A stretch of 24,288 nucleotides of DNA from an uncultured Collinsella sp. (GTDB lineage: Bacteria > Actinomycetota > Coriobacteriia > Coriobacteriales > Coriobacteriaceae). Location of the stretch: assembly GCA_905213265.1 (NCBI GenBank), contig CAJMHR010000035.1, forward strand, positions 1 to 24,288. Reading direction: 5' to 3'. Below the pieces are notes generated by a model, which was given only the letters and a program-made list of their open reading frames with translations, was not told the origin of the DNA and made no database searches. A program made the translations under genes and the position numbers. Numbering within the stretch: position 1 is the stretch's first letter; every line of letters begins with the position of its first letter. Positions 1 to 8,709 of this stretch are shown one piece after another.

Positions 1-1
1 A

Positions 2-67
2 AAGATCGAGTCGTCCTCGCAGACGCTCAAGCAGGAATACCTCGATACATACGAGCGAGGTGAATGA
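2..67 (+). CDS. C-terminal end of an unknown protein (partial)
   Basis: An open frame enters from the left edge and ends at TGA (65-67). Only 21 residues are visible, ending in LDTYERGE, so no function can be given. I prefer this frame because its codons show the G/C-ending third positions typical of the neighbouring genes, whereas the other two frames read as Arg/Ser-rich shadow. The Shine-Dalgarno (GAGGTG, about 57-62) of the next gene lies inside its last codons and its stop is one base before that gene's ATG, so the two are probably translationally coupled and in one operon. Confidence 0.5.
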   Translation, partial: KIESSSQTLKQEYLDTYERGE

Positions 68-68
68 C

Positions 69-413
69 ATGAAACTATTTGAACAGCTGAAGTCCAATGC
101 GTCGCGCATGGCTGTCTACGCCATCCTCGTGGCAACGGCTTTATGCGGAATCGCGGCACCCGTCTATGCGCTCAACGGAAAGAAAGGCGATGTCGAGCCT
201 GCGTACATGAGCTCGACGGTTAAGGACCGGTACAAAGCCTTCTCTGGAGACGCGTTTTACGTAGCAGAGTACGACACGACCTACCGTCAGCTTCGCTACA
301 ACAAGGGCTACGACTATCTAGGCGCAAATGCAATCAGCTATACACCGGGTTGGTACGGCTCCCACTATGGACACATAACCCAGTTCAAGTGTAACTACCG
401 TGTGTACAACTAA
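69..413 (+). CDS. Small Tyr-rich secreted protein, unknown function
   Basis: 114 residues if translation starts at the ATG at 69, which has GAGGTG six bases upstream; an in-frame GTG at 60 is less likely because it lies within that ribosome-binding site. Residues 1-34 look like a Sec signal peptide: basic N-region, hydrophobic stretch about 15-31, and a PVYA site suggesting cleavage after residue 34. The mature part of about 80 residues contains 13 Tyr and a single Cys, with a very aromatic C-terminal half (for example SYTPGWYGSHYGH). I do not recognise a family. Size, leader and aromatic richness are reminiscent of small secreted bacteriocins such as the lactococcin 972 group, but I cannot align it to them and make no such call. 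It ends an operon: a strong terminator follows at 432. Confidence 0.75.
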   Translation: MKLFEQLKSNASRMAVYAILVATALCGIAAPVYALNGKKGDVEPAYMSSTVKDRYKAFSGDAFYVAEYDTTYRQLRYNKGYDYLGANAISYTPGWYGSHYGHITQFKCNYRVYN

Positions 414-431
414 AGCAACCGGCCGGGATGA

Positions 432-462
432 GGGGTGACGCAAAAGCGTCGCCCCCGTTTTT
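432..462 (+). terminator. Rho-independent terminator after the secreted protein gene
   Basis: A 10-bp stem (GGGGTGACGC with GCGTCGCCCC, one G-U pair), an AAAA loop and a following run of five T. It closes the operon that contains the secreted protein gene. Confidence 0.85.
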
Positions 463-553
463 AACCATGTCAACTTAACCTAGTTCAGTTTGGTTGATTT
501 CCGATCTCAGCCGAACACATTGAGCGGAAAGGCCGTTCCCGCAGTCAGTCGAA

Positions 554-586
554 CGTCCCCGGGGCCCTTCTCAGGCCCCGGGGACG
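554..586. repeat. Perfect 13-bp inverted repeat in the intergenic region
   Basis: The arms (554-566 and 574-586) contain GTCCCCGGGGCC and its exact complement around a 7-base loop. It is followed by GCATTTT, so it could act as a weak or bidirectional terminator. It lies in the 366-bp gap between the secreted protein gene and rpmE, a gap in which I see no convincing gene. Confidence 0.6.
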
Positions 587-666
587 GCATTTTCCCAGTT
601 GAAGGAACGGTGGAGATGTGTTTCGATGGGTCAGATTCGTGTCGTTCCGAAAAGACCGTGAACCTT

Positions 667-695
667 TTGTGGGACACGCGGCGCCGTGGTACCAT
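667..695 (+). promoter_or_regulatory. Probable sigma-A promoter of rpmE
   Basis: TTGTGG (667-672) and TACCAT (690-695) are separated by 17 bases. The predicted start near 702 places the structured region 709-766 within the 5' leader of rpmE. Confidence 0.5.
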
Positions 696-701
696 AGCCG
701 A

Positions 702-779
702 GTTTGTTGTCTTGGTCGGAAACCAAGACGCCTTATGCGCTGATTGGTAACCAGCGCCTGACCAATAAGGAGTCCTACC
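702..779 (+). promoter_or_regulatory. Structured 5' leader of rpmE (candidate L31 autoregulatory leader)
   Basis: The leader has a perfect 8-bp hairpin (GTCTTGGT 709-716 with ACCAAGAC 722-729). A second stem follows (GCGCTG 737-742 with CAGCGC 752-757). The loop of that second stem carries ATTGGT (743-748), which is exactly complementary to ACCAAT (761-766), directly before the AAGGAG ribosome-binding site (767-772). The two pairings together would form a pseudoknot next to the start codon at 780. L31 leaders are known in several bacterial lineages, including actinobacteria, and usually mediate feedback by free L31. The pairings are visible; the function is inferred. Confidence 0.55.
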
Positions 780-1205
780 ATGAAGCAGGGTATCCATCCC
801 CAGTATGTCGAGTGCACGGTGACGTGCTCCTGCGGCAACACCTTCAAGACGCACGCTACCGTGTCCGAGATGAAGGTCGAGCTTTGCAACGAGTGCCACC
901 CGTTCTACACCGGCCAGCAGAAGTTCGTCGACACCGGTGGACGCGTCCAGCGTTTCGCCGACAAGTTCGGTGGCGCCGCTGCCGCCCAGCTCAAGAAGGC
1001 TGAGGAGGCCAAGGCCGCCAAGGCTGCCAAGGCTGCTGAGGCCGAGGCCGCTCGCAAGGCCGCCGCTGAGGCTAAGGCTGCCGAGAAGGCTAAGCGTGCC
1101 GCTAAGTTCGCCGAGGAGGCTGCCAAGCAGGCTGCCGAGGCTCCCGCAGAGGCTCCCGTCGAGGAGGCCGCTGCCGAGGCCGAGACCACCGAGGCTGCTG
1201 AGTAA
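780..1205 (+). CDS. rpmE: 50S ribosomal protein bL31 with long Ala/Lys/Glu-rich tail
   Basis: A component of the large ribosomal subunit that helps bridge it to the 30S head. Residues 1-64 match the bL31 core: MKQGIHP at the start and the HPFYTGQQKFVDTGGRVQRF segment. It is the zinc-binding type, with four Cys at 16, 18, 36 and 39. The family is usually about 70-90 residues; this protein has 141, because residues 65-141 form a low-complexity tail of Ala, Lys and Glu with repeats such as AAKAAKAAEA, probably helical and charged, ending in an acidic stretch. AAGGAG lies seven bases before the ATG. The gene appears to be monocistronic: its own promoter and leader lie upstream and a strong terminator follows. 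The core identity is certain; the role of the tail is unknown. Confidence 0.95.
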   Translation: MKQGIHPQYVECTVTCSCGNTFKTHATVSEMKVELCNECHPFYTGQQKFVDTGGRVQRFADKFGGAAAAQLKKAEEAKAAKAAKAAEAEAARKAAAEAKAAEKAKRAAKFAEEAAKQAAEAPAEAPVEEAAAEAETTEAAE

Positions 1206-1238
1206 ATAGCTCGCCGCGGAATCACTCGCATTCATGGC

Positions 1239-1280
1239 AAAAGGGCCGTACATCCAATTGGGTGCGCGGCCCTTTTCTTT
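1239..1280 (+). terminator. Rho-independent terminator of rpmE
   Basis: Outer stem AAAAGGGCCG with CGGCCCTTTT (1239-1248 and 1267-1276), an inner stem CATCC/GGGTG around AATT, then a T-rich tract. The inner 14-mer CATCCAATTGGGTG closely resembles the core of the terminator at 5627-5655. The A-run on the 5' side means it could also work on the opposite strand. Confidence 0.85.
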
Positions 1281-1283
1281 TTA

Positions 1284-1350
1284 TTGGTGCAAACCAACCT
1301 GCCCCCATTGCACCAAATTGGTGCGAAGGGGACAGGTTGGTTTGCACCAA
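1284..1350. repeat. 67-bp nested palindromic element
   Basis: Arms 1284-1306 and 1328-1350 are inverted copies of each other over 23 bases with one mismatch; they begin TTGGTGCAAACC and end with its complement. The centre holds a second palindrome, GCACCAA-A-TTGGTGC (1310-1324), which echoes the outer TTGGTGC. There is no ORF. It resembles REP/BIME-type intergenic elements. Its total length of 67 bp equals that of the unrelated-sequence repeats at 8643, 9504 and 23417. Confidence 0.75.
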
Positions 1351-1377
1351 ATGACAGAGAGGCGGCGTTTGCCCAGA

Positions 1378-1417
1378 TAAAACCTGCCAAAATAAACCTG
1401 TCCCTTTTTGGCAGGTT
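1378..1417. repeat. 40-bp interspersed hairpin repeat, copy 1
   Basis: It starts TAAAACCTGCCAAAA and ends TTTTTGGCAGGTT, so its ends are inverted repeats around the loop TAAACCTGTCCC. A second copy with 37 of 40 bases identical lies at 14431-14470 in the same orientation. The loop AACCTGTCCC is also the exact complement of GGGACAGGTT in the adjacent 67-bp element. Confidence 0.75.
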
Positions 1418-1436
1418 GGTCGTAGTTATTACGTGG

Positions 1437-1485
1437 CGGTCGAGGTCGACCGTATGGGGCGCGCCTTGTTTGGCTAAAGTACAAT
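1437..1485 (+). promoter_or_regulatory. Palindrome and candidate -10 box upstream of secA
   Basis: A 16-bp palindrome, CGGTCGA-GG-TCGACCG (1437-1452), sits about 28 bases upstream of TACAAT (1480-1485), a good -10 hexamer. I see no clear -35 hexamer at the expected distance. The palindrome is a possible operator; its regulator is unknown. Confidence 0.35.
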
Positions 1486-1546
1486 TATCTGTGTTTAACT
1501 CGCCCGCAGCTGCACGGCGTGGGCGATGGCCAAAAAGGAAAACCAC

Positions 1547-4353
<2,807 letters not shown>

Positions 4354-4354
<1 letters not shown>

Positions 4355-5502
4355 TGGCCGAGGCTTTAGAGGTAACGCCCGCCGAGCTGGACGCGTTTGC
4401 GGACCGGCTCGGCGAGGTCGAGTCGTATCTTCATTTGGACGAGAAGCGCACGCGTGTGACCGAGCTCGAGGCCAAAAGCGTGGCCCCCGGCTTTTGGGAT
4501 GACGCCGACGCCGCTCGCGCCACCATGGAGGAGATCGCTCGCGCCAAGGAAGATATCGCTGCCGTGGATACCGCGCGCGGCGAGCTGTCTGACGCCCGCG
4601 CGGCGCTGGAGCTTGCCGAGGAGATGGGCGACGACCCCGATGCCGCCGCGTTGCGCGAGGAGGCTGCCGCTACGGCAGAACGCCTGGCCCGCGCTATCGA
4701 CGAGCTCGAGCTTTCGAGCTGGTTTACCGGTGAGTTCGATCACGGCGACGCGATTGTGACCATCAAACCCGGACAGGGTGGCCTGGAGGCACAGGACTGG
4801 ACCTTCATGCTCTTTAAGATGTACATGAAGTACTGTCAGCGTCGCGGCTGGAAGGTCACCATTAACGATTGTCCCGCGGCTGAGGTCATCGGTATCGACC
4901 GTGCGACCTTTACCGTCGAGGGTAAGGACGCGTTTGGCATGCTGCGCGCCGAGGCCGGTGTGCACCGTCTGGTGCGCATTAGCCCCACCGACGACAAGAA
5001 GCGCCGCCAGACCACGTTTGCCGGCGTCGAGGTCATCCCCGTGCTGCCTGACGATATCGACATCGAGATCAGTCCCGACGATATCCGCGTGGACGTGTAT
5101 CACGCGAGCGGCCCGGGCGGACAGGGCGTCAACACCACCGACTCCGCCGTACGCGTGACGCATTTTCCCAGCGGCATCGTTGTCACATGCCAAAACGAGC
5201 GCAGCCAGATTCAAAACAAGGCCGCGTGCATGCAGATTCTCAAGGCCCGCCTGTACGAGATCGAGCTCGAGAAGCGCGCCGAGGCGCTTGACGAGATCCG
5301 CGGGCCGAAGACCACGATCGGTTTTGGTAACCAGATTCGCAGCTACGTGCTCTACCCGTATCAGATGGTCAAGGACCTGCGCACGGGCGTGGAGACCAGC
5401 AACGTCGAGGCCGTTCTCGACGATGGCGATCTGGATCCGTTTGTTATTGGCTATCACCGTTGGGCTACCGGCAACGCTGATGCAGAAGGCTCGGAGATCT
5501 AA
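4354..5502 (+). CDS. prfB: Peptide chain release factor 2 (RF2), single reading frame
   Basis: Class I release factor that should read UGA and UAA and trigger peptidyl-tRNA hydrolysis. 382 residues. The catalytic loop GPGGQG (GGQ at 255-257) is intact. The stop-recognition tripeptide, normally SPF in RF2, reads SPT at 210-212 (GVHRLVRISPTDDKKRRQ). Its 45-residue distance from GGQ equals that in E. coli, so the alignment is solid. There is no programmed +1 frameshift: the usual in-frame TGA after the early YL segment is replaced by sense codons (YLHLDEK, residues 25-31). The start ATG overlaps the secA stop, with AGGA seven bases upstream. The classification as RF2 rather than RF1 rests on overall similarity and the GVHRLVR/RRQTTF context. 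Confidence 0.93.
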
Positions 5503-5626
5503 AACATCGGGCGGCTTCAAGCCGATGCTAAGCCCAACGGTTGGACGGGTTTGTATCCAGAGCAAACCCTGCGCAGGGGTGGTTTTTGTCCGGCGAATCG
5601 GTAGAATCGAATACAAGAAGAAGTTC
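5503..5626 (+). other. Structured leader region between prfB and the YitT gene
   Basis: Several short perfect stems follow one another: CATCGG/CCGATG (5505-5527), which competes with CGGCTT/AAGCCG; CCAAC/GTTGG (5533-5544); GGGTTTG/CAAACCC (5547-5569); and CCCT-GCGC-AGGG (5567-5578), followed by a T-run that may end prfB. A -10-like TAGAAT lies at 5602-5607 with no good -35. I do not recognise a known riboswitch. Confidence 0.35.
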
Positions 5627-5655
5627 AAAGCGCATCCGATGGGGTGCGCTTTTTT
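5627..5655 (+). terminator. Rho-independent terminator abutting the YitT ribosome-binding site
   Basis: An 11-bp stem (AAAGCGCATCC with GGGTGCGCTTT, one G-U), loop GATG, then a T-run. It ends only two bases before the AGGGAGG ribosome-binding site of the next gene, so every transcript of that gene from upstream must read through it. This makes it either the prfB terminator or an attenuator of the downstream gene. Confidence 0.8.
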
Positions 5656-5667
5656 GAGGGAGGCAGC

Positions 5668-6558
5668 ATGGCATATCGTCTGGACATCAAGCGCATTCTT
5701 TCGATGAACTTTTTTCACGACCTGCCCCAGATTATGTTGGGGTGCGCTCTGGCCGCTATTGCGACCGACCTGTTTTTGATTCCCAACGGCCTTGCCGCCG
5801 GTGGCGTTACGGGCCTTGCCACCATTATCCAGGCGGTCGGTGCATCGCGCGGTCTATCGCTTCCCGTCGGTATTCAGACGATCGTGATGAACGCCTTGCT
5901 GTTGCTGGTCGTTATGCGTGAGGGCGGCATGTTCTACGTGGTGCAGACCGCGACGGGCTTTGTGCTGCTGGGCTTCTTTACCGATCTGTTCGCCCCGTTT
6001 GTAGCACCTCTGGCGGATGCGGACCTGATGCTCCCTGCCATGTGGGGCGGCATTATTACGGGTATCGGTTACGGCATGGTGTTGCGCGCCGGCGCCAACA
6101 CCGGCGGCTCGGACACGATTGGCCAAATCATCTCGCGTAACACCTCGCTGCCGGTGGGCTCGACCGTCATGGCGATCGATGTTGCTGTATGCGCGCTGTC
6201 GGCTCCGGTCTTTTCAATCGAAAACGCACTATATGCAGGCCTTTCGATGGTCATTAGCGGCTACGTGATCGATGCCGTGGTCGATGGTGGCAACAAACGC
6301 CGTATGGTACTCATCATCTCGGACAAGTTCCCTGATATCGCTGCCGATATCATGTATGGTCTGGGTCGTGGTTGTACCAAGTTTAAGGCGACTGGCATGT
6401 ATTCGGGTGCCGAGAAGCCGGTGATTATGGTCATCGTGAGCCGTCGAGAGCTCAATACCCTCAAGACGATCGTGCGCGAGCGCGATCCTCACGCCATTGT
6501 GACGGTCGCTGACGTTACGGAAGCCTTCGGCGAGGGATTCAAGGACATTAGCGCGTAG
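5668..6558 (+). CDS. YitT family membrane protein (DUF161/DUF2179)
   Basis: 296 residues. The N-terminal two thirds hold about five hydrophobic segments with small-residue pairs typical of the YitT/DUF161 family, for example LIPNGLAAGGVTGLATII (about 37-54) and the RAGANTGGSDTIGQIISRNT stretch. The C-terminal part (about 205-290) is a soluble DUF2179-like domain containing GRGCTKFKATGMYSGAEKPV and a predicted cytosolic fold. The biochemical role of the family is not established; membership is clear, substrate unknown. The ATG at 5668 is chosen because AGGGAGG lies four bases before it; upstream in-frame codons lie within the terminator. It stands alone between prfB and the transketolase genes, and its expression probably depends on read-through of the abutting terminator. 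Confidence 0.88.
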   Translation: MAYRLDIKRILSMNFFHDLPQIMLGCALAAIATDLFLIPNGLAAGGVTGLATIIQAVGASRGLSLPVGIQTIVMNALLLLVVMREGGMFYVVQTATGFVLLGFFTDLFAPFVAPLADADLMLPAMWGGIITGIGYGMVLRAGANTGGSDTIGQIISRNTSLPVGSTVMAIDVAVCALSAPVFSIENALYAGLSMVISGYVIDAVVDGGNKRRMVLIISDKFPDIAADIMYGLGRGCTKFKATGMYSGAEKPVIMVIVSRRELNTLKTIVRERDPHAIVTVADVTEAFGEGFKDISA

Positions 6559-6765
6559 GGTCGACCGCGTTCCATCCAAAAGACGTTCACATTGATAAAC
6601 CGTTTCATCAGCGGTTCTGCCTGCTAAATTGTTCAAATAATGATAAAAACTCTGGTAAAGCCATCAGTTTCCAGCATAATGAATGACGTACGTGCATTGC
6701 GGCTGTGTTGGGATTACCTTCGGTGCCGTGCGCATTTTGTCTAATGAGGATGAAAGGAAGGCACA
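6559..6765 (+). promoter_or_regulatory. AT-rich promoter region of the transketolase operon
   Basis: This 207-bp gap is clearly more AT-rich (6620-6680) than its surroundings. CATAAT (6675-6680) is the best -10 candidate, with only a weak -35 (CTGGTA about 17 bases upstream). The ribosome-binding site of the next gene is AAGGAAGG (6753-6760). I see no terminator with a T-run and no gene here. Confidence 0.35.
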
Positions 6766-7596
6766 ATGAGCGACGAAGAGCTCAAAAAGGTTGCCAACGA
6801 GGTAAGGAAGGGCATCGTCACCGGCGTGCACGCTGCCAAGTCCGGCCATCCGGGCGGTTCGCTCGGCGCTGCCGACATCATGACCTATCTGTACTTTGAG
6901 GAAATGAACGTCGACCCGGCCGACCCCCGCAAGGCCGACCGCGATCGCTTTGTGCTCTCCAAGGGCCACTGTGCTCCGGGTCTGTACGCCGTGCTCGCCG
7001 AGCGCGGGTTCTTCCCCAAGGAGGACCTCGAGACGCTGCGCCATATCGGTAGCCACCTGCAGGGTCATCCCAACATGAACGACACCCCGGGCGTCGACAT
7101 GTCCACCGGCTCGCTCGGCCAGGGCATCTCCGCCGCCGTGGGTATGGCCGTTGCTGCCAAGCACTGGGGCGACGACTATCGCACCTACGCCCTGTTGGGC
7201 GATGGCGAGAGCGAGGAGGGCCAGGTCTGGGAGGCCGCCATGTTTGCCGGCAACCAGCAGCTCGACAACCTCTGCGTGATCGTCGACCACAACGGCCTTC
7301 AGATCGACGGTCCCGTCGAGGAGGTCAACGACCCCATGCCGCTCGCCGACAAGTTCCGTGCCTTTAAGTTCCACGTGGTGGAGCTTGCCGACGGCAACGA
7401 TTTCGACCAGATCCGCGCCGCCTTTGCCGAGGCTCGCGCTACCAAGGGCCAGCCGACCGCAATTATCGCCGAGACCATGAAGGGCAAGGGCGTTTCCTTT
7501 ATGGAGAACCAGGTGGGTTGGCACGGTAAGGCCCCCAACGATGAACAGTTTGAGCAGGCCATGGCAGAGCTCACGGCCGCCGGAGAGGAGCTCTAG
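6766..7596 (+). CDS. Transketolase, N-terminal (thiamine-diphosphate/metal-binding) subunit
   Basis: First half of a split transketolase, which moves two-carbon ketol units between sugar phosphates in the non-oxidative pentose phosphate pathway. 276 residues. Visible motifs are SGHPGGSLGAADI (26-38), SKGHCAPGLYA (65-75), and the cofactor motif GDGE (145-148) with N176, which together bind Mg2+ and the diphosphate of thiamine diphosphate. A strong AAGGAAGG precedes the ATG. The gene encoding the C-terminal subunit starts one base after this stop, so both are made in equal amounts and form one enzyme, as in archaea and many anaerobes. DXP synthase is excluded by the split organisation and motif context. 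Confidence 0.93.
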   Translation: MSDEELKKVANEVRKGIVTGVHAAKSGHPGGSLGAADIMTYLYFEEMNVDPADPRKADRDRFVLSKGHCAPGLYAVLAERGFFPKEDLETLRHIGSHLQGHPNMNDTPGVDMSTGSLGQGISAAVGMAVAAKHWGDDYRTYALLGDGESEEGQVWEAAMFAGNQQLDNLCVIVDHNGLQIDGPVEEVNDPMPLADKFRAFKFHVVELADGNDFDQIRAAFAEARATKGQPTAIIAETMKGKGVSFMENQVGWHGKAPNDEQFEQAMAELTAAGEEL

Positions 7597-7597
7597 G

Positions 7598-8539
7598 ATG
7601 GCAGACGTCAAGAAAATCGCCACGCGCGTAAGCTACGGCGAGGCCCTCGTCGAGCTCGCCAACGAGCACGATGACTTTGTGGTCCTCGACGCCGACCTGG
7701 CCGCCGCCACCCAGACTGGCAAGTTCAAGGCCGCCTGCCCCGATCGTTTCTTCGATGTGGGCATTGCCGAGAGCAACCTGATGGGCGTCGCCGCCGGTAT
7801 CGCGACCACCGGCCGCGTTGCCTTCGCGAGTACCTTTGCCATGTTCGCCGCCGGCCGCGCTTTTGAGCAGGTCCGTAACTCCATCGGCTACCCGCACCTC
7901 AACGTTAAGATCGGTGCCACGCACGCCGGTATCTCGGTGGGCGAGGACGGCGCCACGCACCAGTGCTGCGAGGATATCGCCCTGATGCGCGTCATCCCTG
8001 GCATGACCGTGATTGTTCCCGCCGACGACGTCGAGGCCCGCGCCGTGACGCGCGCCGCCTACGAGTGCGACGGCCCCGTGTACATGCGCTTCGCCCGTCT
8101 GGCCTCGCCGGTTATCAACGATCCCGAGACCTACAAGTTCGAGTTGGGTAAGGGTATTGTCATGCGCGAGGGCGCCGATGTGACCATCATTGCCTGCGGC
8201 CTGATGGTCGGCGAGGCTCTCGAGGCCGCCGAGCAGCTCGCTGCCGAGGGCATCGACGCCGAGGTCATCAACATGCACACCATCAAGCCCATCGATGCCG
8301 ACCTGATCGTCAAGAGCGCCACCAAGACCGGCCACGTCGTGACCGTCGAGGAGCACTCTGTGATCGGTGGCCTGGGCAGCGCCGTTGCCGACGTCCTGTG
8401 CGAGCAGTGCCCGACGCCGCTCAAGAAGATCGGCGTCAACGACACCTTCGGTGAGTCTGGCCCGGGCGCCGAGCTCCTGCACAAGTACGGCCTGGACGCC
8501 GCCAACATCGTGGCAACCACCAAGGAGTTCTTGGCATAA
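7598..8539 (+). CDS. Transketolase, C-terminal (pyrimidine-binding) subunit
   Basis: 313 residues, the partner of the gene just upstream. It carries the pyrimidine-binding domain with the catalytic glutamate in VGIAESNLMG (E58), the GISVGEDGATHQCCEDIALMR loop (about 111-131), and a C-terminal domain containing VTVEEHSVIGGLGSAVAD. The start at 7598 follows the preceding TAG by one base, and GGAGAGGAG in the end of the previous gene provides the ribosome-binding site. ORF extensions upstream of this ATG are overlap with the first subunit and are not used. A strong terminator follows at 8610. The pair makes a complete transketolase. Confidence 0.93.
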   Translation: MADVKKIATRVSYGEALVELANEHDDFVVLDADLAAATQTGKFKAACPDRFFDVGIAESNLMGVAAGIATTGRVAFASTFAMFAAGRAFEQVRNSIGYPHLNVKIGATHAGISVGEDGATHQCCEDIALMRVIPGMTVIVPADDVEARAVTRAAYECDGPVYMRFARLASPVINDPETYKFELGKGIVMREGADVTIIACGLMVGEALEAAEQLAAEGIDAEVINMHTIKPIDADLIVKSATKTGHVVTVEEHSVIGGLGSAVADVLCEQCPTPLKKIGVNDTFGESGPGAELLHKYGLDAANIVATTKEFLA

Positions 8540-8558
8540 GGCAAGGCGGATCTCAAGG

Positions 8559-8600
8559 ACTGCTTCGCCAGAACTATAAAACTGCTTCGCCAGTACTATG
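8559..8600. repeat. Two-copy 22-bp direct repeat
   Basis: ACTGCTTCGCCAG followed by (A/T)ACTAT occurs at 8559 and again at 8581, a period of 22 bases with few differences. It lies between the transketolase stop and its terminator, in the transcribed 3' untranslated region. Confidence 0.6.
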
Positions 8601-8609
8601 GAAACCCGG

Positions 8610-8641
8610 CAGGGGCGCTCTCTTGGAGAGTGCCCCTGTTT
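8610..8641 (+). terminator. Rho-independent terminator of the transketolase operon
   Basis: A stem of 13 pairs, CAGGGGCGCTCTC with GAGAGTGCCCCTG (one G-U), loop TTG, then TTT. It is followed directly by the first 67-bp repeat. Confidence 0.8.
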
Positions 8642-8642
8642 C

Positions 8643-8709
8643 AGTTGCGGTGAAATAAGGACTGTTTTGCCAGCCTAAAGGCTCAATTAATCCGTATTTC
8701 ACCGCAACT
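8643..8709. repeat. 67-bp inverted-repeat element, copy A
   Basis: It begins AGTTGCGGTGAAATA and ends with the complement TATTTCACCGCAACT. Copies of exactly the same length lie at 9504-9570 and 23417-23483. In this copy the inner parts of the arms have diverged (AAGGACTG versus ATCCG). Its right half overlaps the 3' end of the minus-strand zinc-ribbon gene and encodes the last nine residues and the stop codon of that protein. Confidence 0.85.

Noticed and set aside
490..750. 86-codon plus-strand ORF in the gap before rpmE
   Set aside because: No ribosome-binding site, it spans a 13-bp hairpin and the rpmE promoter and leader, and its composition is not protein-like.
4366..5718. 450-codon minus-strand ORF opposite prfB
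   Set aside because: It runs through a terminator hairpin and a leader, and prfB is certain on the other strand.
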